Notes: generated from the sequence alone by a model not told the origin. Shown: positions 6,941 through 14,863, counted from the first letter of the stretch. The stretch is 15,472 bases of DNA from an uncultured Eggerthellaceae bacterium (GCA_934648845.1 CAKUFS010000037.1:1-15472), one strand, 5' to 3'. Made by a program: numbers and translations.

Positions 6941-6970
6941 GCAGTCGCGTCCAGTTGCATCCAGTCGCTT
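6941..6970. repeat. three 10-bp tandem units upstream of the YidC-TagF gene
   Basis: GCAGTCGCGT, CCAGTTGCAT and CCAGTCGCTT follow one another (consensus CCAGTYGCNT). Further CCAGT-containing copies lie near 6992 and 7021. Ten-base spacing puts each unit on the same helix face, as at cooperative binding sites. The remaining gap to the sulfatase gene (to 7114) shows no gene or terminator. Confidence 0.35.
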
Positions 6971-7114
6971 GCGGTCGGTGTTAGCTAGCCGGTGCCAGTT
7001 GGCCGCGTTTGCTGTTCGCGCCAGTCATGCCCGTCGGGTGCGCATGCCTTGCGCGCGGTGCCCACAGCGTGTATGTGCATTGCAGTGGGCCAGGCGCCCC
7101 GCCGCGCTGTCGTC

Positions 7115-9436
7115 CTACTGTGATGGGTCCCAAACAACGCCGGTAAGATCCCAGTTCGAGATACTTCCCGCATCTCCAGTAATGGCGTACTCCACAATTC
7201 CTGTCTCGCGGCGCGTTTCGGTTGTGGTGGTGTAATAATAGCGTGTGCGTTCGTCCGCTTCAGTTGCTGCGAAATCAAACACGGTGTTGCTGCCTTTGTA
7301 AGCGCTTGCGCCGGAAAGTCCGATGCTTGCGCGAACGGTGGCCAAGATATCGGCGTGGCCCACGGGCGCTTTCGAAACAACGGCGCTTTGTGCGGCCTCG
7401 GATGCATCCTGCGACGGCTTCACCAGCAAAATAGGACAGCTTGCGCTGGTCAGCGGGTCGTTGGTAAGGCGCCAGGTGCCGTGGTCGGCCGTTACAATAA
7501 TGGTGGCGTTATCGTAGAGCCCCTTCTCCTTGAGCATGTCCAGATAGCTTGCCACAATGCGCAGCGACCCCTGTGCTTGCTTGGTCATGGTGGATTTATC
7601 CACGCCAATGAACGCGCCCGTTTCGTCGTAGGAGTAGGGGTAATGCGCGCCCAGCAGGTGGATGAAGCGGAAAGCGCCGCGGTAATCTTCATCGTTGCTC
7701 TCCACAGAAAGCGATACGTTTTGCAGTTGTTCGTAGAAGCGCGTGTCGTCCATGATGTAGACGGTGTCTTCTGCGGCATTAGACGCATCATAATGCACCA
7801 TGGCCTTGTTGATTTGGTCTGTGTAATACCAAAACAGCGGCTTTACGCCCCACGGCATCTCGCGGTAAAGCGCAATCTGCCACAGCGCGCCCAGCGTGCC
7901 GCGCACATCGATGGTGCTCGTTGAAACGCCGTGAATGTTGATGGTCTTATCAATCACCTGGTCATGTTGCGCCTGTGTGCCCTCGATTTCGCCAATGCCC
8001 AGCGAATCGGAGTACAGACCAATGGAGTAGCCCGCCTCCGACAAATCGCCCAGGAACGTGCCGCGCGCGTAACGCTGCGAAACGTACATGCTAAACGGTT
8101 CGCCCTGCTGGGGGAGTGACCCCGTGAGCAGCGCCGGAATGGCATAATGGGTGGGAATCATAGAGCCAGTGACGTTCGTGAAGCACGTGAAGCCCGTGTA
8201 GTCATCCAGCAAGTCGGGGTTTGTGCGTAGCAGGCTTTTCATGGTGGAGGTATCGAAGGTGTCAAGCACGAACATAATGACGTTTTCCCTGCTTGAAACG
8301 GTAAAAAGCCCTTCTTCGGTAGCGATTGCCTCTGTTTGCGCAAGCACGTTTCCCGTAAGGCCTTCTCCCACGGAAGCATCTTCTTGAGCGGGCGGATTGA
8401 CAACCAGGCTGAGCACGCCCACGGTTTGCACGGCAAGAAGACACACGGAGGCAAGCGCGATTACGCCTTGTGTGCGGCGCAGGTTCCGACGGCTGAAAAG
8501 CAGGCAGGCAACAATGATGGCGGTCCACGCCACGGCGCATACCGACATCATGGCGGCGTGATCGGCCCATACAATGGTGTCACCGTTTGCAAGGGGAACA
8601 CCGATGTTCAGGCAAAGGCACTGCACGTACGCGCATAGTCCCACCGATGCTACCAGTGTAATGAGCAGGGAAAACAGCTTCCCTTTGAAAAGGGAGAGCA
8701 CCAGGCTCAGCGTCAGGATGAGCACTGCTCCCGCTAAAACGGGAATCCACCAAATGGCATCAAGCCCGAACACGAGCGATCCAGCGCTGGCGCCCACAAT
8801 CTCTAAGGGCGACAGGATGAAAATCGTGCCGATAGTCAAGGCGCTGGCCGCGAACGCAAGCAAGAAGCGCTTACGCCAACGGGGCGCATAAGGACGTGTG
8901 TCGAAGGGGAGCTTATCGTAGAGCGCGCGCAGCTCGTCCCGCAGCTTGCGCGGCTTGCGCACATCGGCAGGGGAGGCTTGCCGCGCATCGTCGCTGTCTG
9001 CATTTTCGGTGCGGCCTGCTGCAAACGCGAGGCCCCCTTCGCGGGCATCTTCCGCTTTCGTGCAGGGTGCTGTGGACGCCGCGGCTGCCGTCGAAGGTAC
9101 TGTGGACCGCCCGGCGCTTACAGCGGGAATAATCGGATTCCCGTGTTCGTCCAGACGATACACTGGCGGGTCCACGGTGCGTTTGCGCGTTTCGTCGATA
9201 TCAAGCGCGCGCATCAAGAACTTGCGCGTCCGACGTGCGGCAACGCCTAAAACCGCGGAGAGGGCCACAGCGACGCCTGCCAACGCCTGAATGGTGTACG
9301 TCATGACCGAAGGGTCTACGTAGGCAAATGCCACCGATGGCAGCGCGCATGTCCATATCAGGGCAAACGCTAGGGCAACTGCAACGCGGTGGGCGCCCAT
9401 AACGGCGCGTGATGGAATGTTTGAAAAAAATATCAT
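7115..9436 (-). CDS. membrane-anchored sulfatase-family enzyme, LtaS/phosphoglycerol-transferase-like
   Basis: This 773-residue protein has an N-terminal signal or anchor (about 13-38, ending AFA) followed by YVDPS and a second hydrophobic segment (45-66). A polar linker rich in Ala/Ser/Pro (about 68-185) leads to five membrane segments between 190 and 346. The extracytoplasmic alkaline-phosphatase-superfamily domain runs from about 383 to the C-terminus. Metal and catalytic residues are all present: Asp392 in MFVLDTFD, nucleophile Thr429 in PTHYAIPALLTG, His598 in LGAHYPY, and Asp651-His652 in TADHG. Thr rather than Cys/Ser argues for phospho-headgroup transfer, as in LtaS, rather than sulfate ester cleavage. 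The start is nine bases after the antiporter stop, so translation is probably coupled. An internal ATG at 9400 would give a more compact signal peptide. Confidence 0.82.
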   Translation of the reverse strand: MIFFSNIPSRAVMGAHRVAVALAFALIWTCALPSVAFAYVDPSVMTYTIQALAGVAVALSAVLGVAARRTRKFLMRALDIDETRKRTVDPPVYRLDEHGNPIIPAVSAGRSTVPSTAAAASTAPCTKAEDAREGGLAFAAGRTENADSDDARQASPADVRKPRKLRDELRALYDKLPFDTRPYAPRWRKRFLLAFAASALTIGTIFILSPLEIVGASAGSLVFGLDAIWWIPVLAGAVLILTLSLVLSLFKGKLFSLLITLVASVGLCAYVQCLCLNIGVPLANGDTIVWADHAAMMSVCAVAWTAIIVACLLFSRRNLRRTQGVIALASVCLLAVQTVGVLSLVVNPPAQEDASVGEGLTGNVLAQTEAIATEEGLFTVSSRENVIMFVLDTFDTSTMKSLLRTNPDLLDDYTGFTCFTNVTGSMIPTHYAIPALLTGSLPQQGEPFSMYVSQRYARGTFLGDLSEAGYSIGLYSDSLGIGEIEGTQAQHDQVIDKTINIHGVSTSTIDVRGTLGALWQIALYREMPWGVKPLFWYYTDQINKAMVHYDASNAAEDTVYIMDDTRFYEQLQNVSLSVESNDEDYRGAFRFIHLLGAHYPYSYDETGAFIGVDKSTMTKQAQGSLRIVASYLDMLKEKGLYDNATIIVTADHGTWRLTNDPLTSASCPILLVKPSQDASEAAQSAVVSKAPVGHADILATVRASIGLSGASAYKGSNTVFDFAATEADERTRYYYTTTTETRRETGIVEYAITGDAGSISNWDLTGVVWDPSQ

Positions 9437-9445
9437 GGGCGACCG

Positions 9446-11491
9446 CTATACTTTATCCTCAAGATCAATTTGCATGAGCGCAACATTCTCGCGCATACGT
9501 TTTGCCGTGGAACGGCTGATGCGTCCTGCCTCGTACATTTCTCGAATGCCTTCAAGCTCAATGCTCAATCCGCGGCGGATGATGTCGTTTGTCACGTCGT
9601 CCAAAGCCGTCATAGTGGTGATGCTGGGTCGTTGCGGCTCCATGGACGCGGCAAGTCGGCTCGTTTCGATAAGCAGTTCGCTTACATATTCGGTGGGAAT
9701 GTCGCCGCTGTTCTTCAGCAACTCGCGTAGTTTTTTGTTGGCGTAGCGGGTGCTCTTTGCGACAAGCTCGTGACGGGTGGCCGCTTCATCGGATACGCTG
9801 ACCAGCGGCAGGCCGTTGATGATGCGATGCGCCATTGACCGAATGAAGAAGCGCAGCTGGTTAAGGCGCACGGAAAGCTCGGTGGGGCCCATGAACATGT
9901 TCTCGCTGTGCTTGATAAGCTTTTCGCGGCGGTTGAGTGTGCTCAGAACAGAGTAAGCGGCCGATTCGTCAACGTCTTTGTTTTCCAGCACGTCTTTGAC
10001 GTATTCGCGCTCCCAACTAATAATTTGGAGTCTGAGCTGCGTTTTCTCGGGGTCTTCTTCGTCCGATGAGTCTGTTTTGATTCGATTGATGCGTTCGTTA
10101 TAGGAACGAATCGCAGCATGCACGGCGCGGCGCTCTTTCGGATCATGATTGCGCGCCAGCTCTTCAATAACGTTGCGCAAAACTTCGATTTTCGCGACAG
10201 CTTCGTCTTCGCGCCGCTGCAAATCGCTTTCGCTGGGCTCTTTTTTGCCCGCCAGCAAGGGAATGACGAAGTTCGCGATCAGCAGCGTGATAAGGATAAC
10301 GCCGCAGGCAAGGAAGATGATCAGTTCGCGCTGGGGGAACACGTCGCCTGCTGCGTTGAACCATGGTATTGAAAACACAATGGCCAGCGTAAGCGTGCCT
10401 TTTGCACCCGCAAGCGTCATGACGAGCGAGGTTTTCAGGGCTGCTTTCAGGGCCAAGGGCTTTTTCGCGCGGCGTGCGCTATAAGCCTCGGAGCCGAAAA
10501 GCCACAGGAAGCGGATGACTTCGATTGCCAGCACGATAACCAGAATAATGACAATCAAAAAGCCGTTGTCAAACGTGTAATCTTCCCAAGTTGAAATCAT
10601 GGCTTTGGGAAGTTGCGTGCCCAATAGCACAAACACGAAACCGTTCAGCGCGAACGAGAACACGCCCCACACGCTTGAAGAAACGATGTTCGTGCGCGAA
10701 ACGGAGGGCCCTATCTCGCGCTTACCCACGCCGCTGACCAGGCCGGCAGCAACAACAGCAATAACGCCGCTTGCACCGAAGGCGTTTGCTGCCAGATAGA
10801 TGATAAACGGCGTGAATACGTCGAATAGCACGTGAAACGTGGTGGAGTCAACGCCTGCCTCGCGCGCGGTCTTTGAAATGTAATTCGTCAGAAGGCCCAT
10901 GAGCGCGCCAATGGCAATGCCGCCAAAGAAGCTTACAATAAAGCTGCCGGTGGCGCTCAGCAGGGAAAATTCGCCCGTGATACAAGCGGCAATAGCAAAC
11001 TGAAATGCCACTAGGCCCGACGCATCGTTGATCAGACTTTCCCCTTCAAGAATGCTTTGCTCGCGATCACTGATGCTCAGGTCTTTGGCAAGCGATGTCA
11101 CAGCAACAGCATCGGTGGGGGCAAGGGCGGCACCCAGCGCCACGGCAGCGGTGAACGGGATAACGGGAATAATGCTATTCACCAGGAAACCTACGGCAAG
11201 CGCGGTGACAAACACCAGACCGATGGCAAGCGAGAGCACGGGGCGCTTGTTGTGCCACAGCGCGCCTTTATCAAGGGCCCGTGCATCGTAATACAGCAAC
11301 GGCGCAACAAACAGAACAATGAACAGATTTGGGTCGAGCGTAATCTTGATGTAGTCTTTTGCGAAAAGAGCAATGATCACACCTGCTGCAATTTGAATGA
11401 GCGGAAGCGTGACTTTTGGAATGAACTGGTCCAAAACGGCAGATATGAGCACGGCAGCTAGCAAAAGCAAAACAAGTTCAAAAGTTGCCAT
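9446..11491 (-). CDS. CPA1-family Na+/H+ antiporter
   Basis: This is a polytopic inner-membrane antiporter exchanging Na+ (or K+) for H+, giving pH and salt homeostasis. About 12-13 hydrophobic segments fill residues 3-415. The CPA1 signatures are visible: APTDAVAV near 124-131 and EGESLINDASG near 149-159, with the ion-binding Asn155-Asp156 pair. A polar cytoplasmic tail of about 265 residues, heavily charged and helical, follows, as in NhaP/YjcE-like members. Of the two ATGs at 11497 and 11491 I take the second, because GGAGAG sits six bases before it and abuts the first. The downstream sulfatase gene begins nine bases after the stop, indicating an operon. Specific subfamily and ion are not determined. 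Confidence 0.92.
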   Translation of the reverse strand: MATFELVLLLLAAVLISAVLDQFIPKVTLPLIQIAAGVIIALFAKDYIKITLDPNLFIVLFVAPLLYYDARALDKGALWHNKRPVLSLAIGLVFVTALAVGFLVNSIIPVIPFTAAVALGAALAPTDAVAVTSLAKDLSISDREQSILEGESLINDASGLVAFQFAIAACITGEFSLLSATGSFIVSFFGGIAIGALMGLLTNYISKTAREAGVDSTTFHVLFDVFTPFIIYLAANAFGASGVIAVVAAGLVSGVGKREIGPSVSRTNIVSSSVWGVFSFALNGFVFVLLGTQLPKAMISTWEDYTFDNGFLIVIILVIVLAIEVIRFLWLFGSEAYSARRAKKPLALKAALKTSLVMTLAGAKGTLTLAIVFSIPWFNAAGDVFPQRELIIFLACGVILITLLIANFVIPLLAGKKEPSESDLQRREDEAVAKIEVLRNVIEELARNHDPKERRAVHAAIRSYNERINRIKTDSSDEEDPEKTQLRLQIISWEREYVKDVLENKDVDESAAYSVLSTLNRREKLIKHSENMFMGPTELSVRLNQLRFFIRSMAHRIINGLPLVSVSDEAATRHELVAKSTRYANKKLRELLKNSGDIPTEYVSELLIETSRLAASMEPQRPSITTMTALDDVTNDIIRRGLSIELEGIREMYEAGRISRSTAKRMRENVALMQIDLEDKV

Positions 11492-11543
11492 GGGCATCTC
11501 TCCAAATTATGTGCATGCGTTTTTACGTTTTTCTTAGTTCGCA

Positions 11544-11549
11544 ATTATA
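11544..11549 (-). promoter_or_regulatory. -10 element upstream of the antiporter operon
   Basis: The minus strand shows a perfect TATAAT here, about 52 bases before the antiporter ATG. The -35 region at the right distance (ACCTGT around 11568-11573) is poor, so an activator or an extended contact may be needed. Confidence 0.45.
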
Positions 11550-11684
11550 GAAGAACGCATTACCAGGACAGGTACTCATGAAGCGCATTGTTACGAAAAA
11601 GCAAAACTGGGGAAACGCAGCGGATATCAATGCGCCTGTATGCCTTTCGACGGCGATTGCGTTAATGCGAACAGCGTCTTTTAA

Positions 11685-11923
11685 GCATGTTGTTGGATTT
11701 TGGGCTCCAAATTCGAAGTTGTGATAGGTTGGAAGTAGGTCAGAGACGCGAATAGGCGTGTTTTTCGATGCACATGCTCCTTGCTGGAAATGCGCTTTTG
11801 TAAAACACCAGGCAGTAGTTATTCTCGTATAAGGTTGATTACGACGCCGGGACGATGAAGGCGCCCCCACCTACTTCCAACCTATCCCACTTCGAATTTC
11901 ACCCCTGTTTTTCAACAACATGC
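11685..11923. repeat. 239-bp element with 55-56-bp inverted repeats
   Basis: The left arm (11685-11740) and right arm (11869-11923) are inverted copies. They share three exact blocks in the same order: GCATGTTGTTG (11 bp), AAATTCGAAGT (11 bp) and GATAGGTTGGAAGTAGGT (18 bp). The 13 bases between the first two blocks differ, and the last gap is 2-3 bases. The 128-bp centre has no convincing ORF. It occupies most of the 590-bp gap between the antiporter and the phosphoesterase. A miniature inverted-repeat element, or two inverted copies of a dispersed intergenic repeat, are the best readings. I found no target-site duplication. Confidence 0.65.
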
Positions 11924-11946
11924 CCGCGAATCGGGCGGGGAAGACT

Positions 11947-12022
11947 TCATTTCGGAGCTGCGGAGGTCCGTGGCGCTTTTTACCCGCGCTCCCGCGTGAG
12001 GTGGGGCTCATTTCGGGGCTGC
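11947..12022. repeat. pair of 15-bp direct repeats in the same gap
   Basis: TCATTTCGGAGCTGC (11947-11961) recurs with one change at 12008-12022 (TCATTTCGGGGCTGC). A short palindrome, CCCGCGAATCGGGCG, lies just before, adjoining the right arm of the large inverted repeat. I see no gene between 11498 and 12088. Confidence 0.4.
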
Positions 12023-12088
12023 CGAAAAAGTGAGCTTGTGTAGACGGACATTCTTGAGGAAGAGGTCGCTATGAACCAGCCCTGCTTC

Positions 12089-13135
12089 CTATCGGTCGAA
12101 AAGCGCAATCAGTGGTTCGTCGAGCCATTGGTGTCCTTCGAAATCACGAATCTTGAACTCCAGGTAATCGTTGAATACAGTCATTTGCATGCCCCAGCTC
12201 CCGCGTTCGTTTGTTTGCGGTTTGTAGCTGCGCGCGCATGAGCCGTCATTGACGTAGATGGGGCGATTCGCATCGTCGGCTTTAATGCCGGGATACACAT
12301 GGGTGTGGCCTGAAAGGAAAATGGCTTGGGGGTATTGGGACACAACATCATCGATTTTACGATAATCGTAGAAGGAGTTACGTGATCCCCAGCTGCCATC
12401 TTCGCTGCCGTACACCGTGTTGTTGATGGGTTCGTGACAGAACACGTAGGTGTGCACTCCTGCGTCGACATCGTTTTTGAGAATGCTATCAAGCCAGCTC
12501 AGCTGATCATCGCTCATGTCGAAACAAACCCAGTCTTCACAGAATTTATCGGGTCCAAGTACCACAACGTGCTGTCCTGCCACGGTGGTATCGTAATAGA
12601 GCCCGGGCAAGTTGTATGCGTCAACGAACGCGGCGCGCTGCTGGGCTACCAGCTCTTCGTTTGCGGGGTCGTGGACAACCCAAAGATCGTGGTTTCCCAT
12701 GGCGATGATCATGTTGTCAAGCGAAAAGTCCGATTCTGCAACAAGCTGCTTGAATATGTCGTGCTCGTCGGCGTAGCCTTGATCGCTCAAGTCGCCTATG
12801 ACGGCAATTGCATCGGGGCGTTGCTCAAGGGATGCAATATCGGTCAGGGCTTGCCTGAAACGTGTAATGGCATCGTTATTTCCGTTATTGATGTGAACAT
12901 CGCTCATAAGCATAAATGTTGCAAGAGCATCGCTCGAAAGGTTGCTTGCATCCGTGGGTGTTGTTGAGGAATATGCGGGTGTGTCGTTGTTTTCATCTGC
13001 GGTTGATGAGCATGCGCTTGCACGGGGGGTCGTGCAGCCGCTTGCGCCGAGCAGTGTTCCGACACCCAGGACTGCGGTTAAGTGAAGAAATGTGCGTCGA
13101 GAAACTGCTCGCAAGGAAAAATTATCATGTGTCAT
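12089..13135 (-). CDS. Tat-exported lipoprotein, calcineurin-like metallophosphoesterase
   Basis: This 348-residue protein begins with a twin-arginine signal (SRRTFLHL, 12-19) and a hydrophobic core. A lipobox-like GASGC gives acylation at Cys34, so it is probably a surface lipoprotein exported folded with its metals. A Ser/Thr/Asp-rich spacer follows (about 35-70). The dinuclear metallophosphatase motifs occur in order: SDVH (Asp79, His81), GDLSD (Asp115), GNHD (147-150), the His of FCHEP (234) and GHTH (276-279). It should hydrolyse a phospho-monoester or diester outside the membrane; the substrate is not readable. GAGAGGA lies six to seven bases before the ATG. It stands alone on the minus strand, separated from murB by a terminator-like hairpin. 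Confidence 0.9.
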   Translation of the reverse strand: MTHDNFSLRAVSRRTFLHLTAVLGVGTLLGASGCTTPRASACSSTADENNDTPAYSSTTPTDASNLSSDALATFMLMSDVHINNGNNDAITRFRQALTDIASLEQRPDAIAVIGDLSDQGYADEHDIFKQLVAESDFSLDNMIIAMGNHDLWVVHDPANEELVAQQRAAFVDAYNLPGLYYDTTVAGQHVVVLGPDKFCEDWVCFDMSDDQLSWLDSILKNDVDAGVHTYVFCHEPINNTVYGSEDGSWGSRNSFYDYRKIDDVVSQYPQAIFLSGHTHVYPGIKADDANRPIYVNDGSCARSYKPQTNERGSWGMQMTVFNDYLEFKIRDFEGHQWLDEPLIALFDR

Positions 13136-13279
13136 GGGGCGTCCTCTCGGTATTTGTGCTGCCCGTTTACGTCGATTCGCGCGATGCGCTTCGACCTGCC
13201 GGGCGCAAATGAATCAACGAATCGGAAGGGGAGCGTACCAAGTGGTCTTCGCTGATTCTAAATCCTACCAACACGGAGG

Positions 13280-13310
13280 ACTTTAAGACCTGAAGTTAGG
13301 TCTAGGTCAA
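13280..13310 (-). promoter_or_regulatory. MerR-type promoter/operator upstream of the phosphoesterase
   Basis: On the minus strand, TTGACC (13310-13305) and TAAAGT (13285-13280) are 19 bases apart. The spacer is filled by the palindrome AGACCT-AACTTC-AGGTCT (13303-13286). An overlong 19-20-bp spacer holding a dyad is the hallmark of promoters remodelled by MerR-family activators. An outer pair, TTCTAAATC (13256-13264) and GATTTAGAA (13317-13325), frames it. The leader to the phosphoesterase ATG would be about 138 nt. No MerR gene is in the window. Confidence 0.45.
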
Positions 13311-13329
13311 GAAAGCGATTTAGAAATGC

Positions 13330-13358
13330 AAAAGGTGCACAAAACCTGTACACCTTTT
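13330..13358 (-). terminator. probable terminator of murB
   Basis: AAAAGGTG (13330-13337) pairs with CACCTTTT (13351-13358), and two more pairs follow across a mismatch. The stem ends in T4 on both strands. It lies about 100 bases past the murB stop, before the phosphoesterase promoter. It may work in both directions. Confidence 0.6.
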
Positions 13359-13458
13359 CGTCAAATTATTTTCGGGAATAATATTTCTTCAGAAACGGGG
13401 AGCTTCAAACCGTACGAGGACTTCGGTTTGCTACCAAGCGATAGCGCGCGGAAGGCCC

Positions 13459-14394
13459 CTAGAAGCCCCACATGCGAATCTCGGGCTCCATATGCACGTC
13501 GTCGCGCTCATACACCGCTTTTTGCACGTGGGCAATAAGGTCGCATACGTCTTGTGCGGTGGCACCGCCTGCATTTACCACAAAGCCGCAATGTTTCTCG
13601 GAGACTTGCGCGCCGCCGCAGCGGTAACCGCGCAGGCCGGCATCTTCAATGAGCTTGCCCGCGAAATAGCCTTCGGGACGTTTGAACGTCGATCCAGCCG
13701 AGGGCATATTGAGCGGCTGTTTGTCTTCGCGGCGCTGGCGAAGATCGTCCATGCGTGCCTGGATGGCGTTCTGGTCATCGGGGGTCAGTTGAAGCGTTGC
13801 TTCGAGCACAATGCTTCCATCGTCCATCATCAAGCTGTGACGATACGACCAGTTTGCCTTGGCGGCGGCAATGCGCTCGATGTTGCCGTTCGGGCGCAGG
13901 CACAAAACGCTTTCGCATGCCTGACAAAATTCGCCGCCATAAGCGCCGGCGTTCATGATTGCGGCGCCTCCCACGGTTCCGGGGATGCCTGCAGCAAATT
14001 CGTAGCCGGCAAGCCCTGCGCGTTTTGCTGTTGCCGCGATTGAGGCATTGCTGGCTCCTGCTTGCGCAACGATTTTTGTGCCTTCAACGCGCACTTCGCT
14101 GAAACCTTTTCCAATCTTGATGGTCACGCCGCGCAATCCTGCATCGCTCACCAAAATGTTCGAGCCTAAGCCAATCACGCGCCAGGGAATGTTTGACGCT
14201 TTGCAAAGCTGCACCGTGCGGGTAATTTGCTCGACGCTTTGAGGCGTTACCAGGATGTCTGCAGGCCCGCCAATCTTGAAGGTGGTGTGGCGTGCCATGG
14301 GTTCATCGGCAAGCACGTTTTGGGCGCCCAGAATCTGCGTCAGGGCGTCTTGGAGTTCTTTGAGGGTTGAAGGCTCAATGGGGGAGTGGTTCAT
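13459..14394 (-). CDS. murB: UDP-N-acetylenolpyruvoylglucosamine reductase
   Basis: This FAD enzyme uses NADPH to reduce UDP-GlcNAc-enolpyruvate to UDP-MurNAc, the second committed step of peptidoglycan synthesis, in the cytoplasm. The 311 residues show TTFKIGGPAD (37-46) and the FAD-binding GLGSN (75-79). GIPGTVGGAAIMNAGAYGGE follows (136-155), then YRHS (184-187), the catalytic Ser235 in AGSTFKRP, and the C-terminal EPEIRMWG glutamate. The frame runs to an ATG at 14454, but AAGGAAAGGG eight bases before the ATG at 14394 decides the start. Between the start and the tRNA-Lys terminator lie two small dyads: CTTCAGATATGAAG (14430-14443) and GCGAAT/ATTCGC (14459-14481). They may be regulatory. 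Confidence 0.97.
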   Translation of the reverse strand: MNHSPIEPSTLKELQDALTQILGAQNVLADEPMARHTTFKIGGPADILVTPQSVEQITRTVQLCKASNIPWRVIGLGSNILVSDAGLRGVTIKIGKGFSEVRVEGTKIVAQAGASNASIAATAKRAGLAGYEFAAGIPGTVGGAAIMNAGAYGGEFCQACESVLCLRPNGNIERIAAAKANWSYRHSLMMDDGSIVLEATLQLTPDDQNAIQARMDDLRQRREDKQPLNMPSAGSTFKRPEGYFAGKLIEDAGLRGYRCGGAQVSEKHCGFVVNAGGATAQDVCDLIAHVQKAVYERDDVHMEPEIRMWGF

Positions 14395-14510
14395 GGTTCG
14401 CGCCCTTTCCTTAACCGCGGATGCGAAAACTTCAGATATGAAGAAATCTCCCAAAAAGGCGAATTTCAGTTCGAGATTCGCTAGTTCGTATCTGATGTCT
14501 TCTAAATACT

Positions 14511-14533
14511 AAAAAACCTCCCAGCGGGAGGTT
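14511..14533 (-). terminator. intrinsic terminator of tRNA-Lys
   Basis: On the minus strand the stem AACCTCCC/GGGAGGTT (14515-14533, 3-nt loop) is followed by a T-run (TTTTTT including stem ends), starting 11 bases past the tRNA 3' end. Confidence 0.88.
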
Positions 14534-14543
14534 GAAGTTCAAA

Positions 14544-14619
14544 TGGTGGACCGTCGGGGACTCGAACCCCGGACCTTGGGATTAAGAGTCCCCTGCTCTA
14601 CCAACTAAGCTAACGGTCC
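14544..14619 (-). tRNA. tRNA-Lys(CTT)
   Basis: The minus strand gives a full cloverleaf. The acceptor GGACCGT pairs with ACGGTCC, the D arm is GCTTAGTTGGTAGAGC, and the anticodon stem GGGGA/TCCC-type holds CTCTTAA (anticodon CTT). The T arm is CGGGG-TTCGAGT-CCCCG, the discriminator is A, and CCA is encoded. It reads AAG codons. Confidence 0.95.
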
Positions 14620-14652
14620 AAGAAAAAACTGTGTTGTCAAAAGTGCCTGACT

Positions 14653-14681
14653 ATTATAATACGTACATTTTAGAAATGCAA
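14653..14681 (-). promoter_or_regulatory. promoter of tRNA-Lys
   Basis: On the minus strand, TTGCAT (14681-14676), a 17-base spacer and a perfect TATAAT (14658-14653) lie between the tRNA-His 3' end and tRNA-Lys. The predicted start is about 25 bases before the mature 5' end. Confidence 0.8.
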
Positions 14682-14699
14682 GAACTTTTTCAGGCGCGC

Positions 14700-14777
14700 T
14701 GGGGTGGGTAAAGGGACTCGAACCCTCGATCTCCAGAGCCACAATCTGGCGCCTTAGCCAACTAGGCCATACCCACC
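14700..14777 (-). tRNA. tRNA-His(GTG)
   Basis: The acceptor GTGGGTA pairs with TACCCAC. The anticodon stem CCAGA/TCTGG holds TTGTGGC (anticodon GTG), and the T arm GAGGG-TTCGAGT-CCCTT and encoded CCA are present. A G at 14777 faces discriminator C at 14703, which is the extra G-1:C73 pair unique to tRNA-His. The 5' end is therefore placed at 14777. Confidence 0.95.
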
Positions 14778-14791
14778 ATGCGCGAGGAATC

Positions 14792-14820
14792 AGTATAGAG
14801 ATTAACGCGATTCGATGCAA
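14792..14820 (-). promoter_or_regulatory. promoter of tRNA-His
   Basis: On the minus strand, TTGCAT (14820-14815), a 17-base spacer and TATACT (14797-14792) lie about 15 bases upstream of the tRNA 5' end. The -35 hexamer is identical to that of tRNA-Lys. Confidence 0.75.
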
Positions 14821-14830
14821 GAGTTTTTTG

Positions 14831-14863
14831 AAAAAATAATGCTCCCCGTTTTCCAGGGGAGCA
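14831..14863 (-). terminator. intrinsic terminator of the Fe-S assembly gene
   Basis: TGCTCCCC (14840-14847) pairs with GGGGAGCA (14856-14863). On the minus strand TTATTTTTTC follows. It lies about 100 bases past the stop of the SufB/D-type gene and directly before the tRNA-His promoter. Confidence 0.9.

Noticed and set aside
11523..12043. Two frames in the antiporter-phosphoesterase gap (minus 115 codons, plus 62 codons)
   Set aside because: Both read across arms of the inverted-repeat element and have compositions unlike the neighbouring genes.
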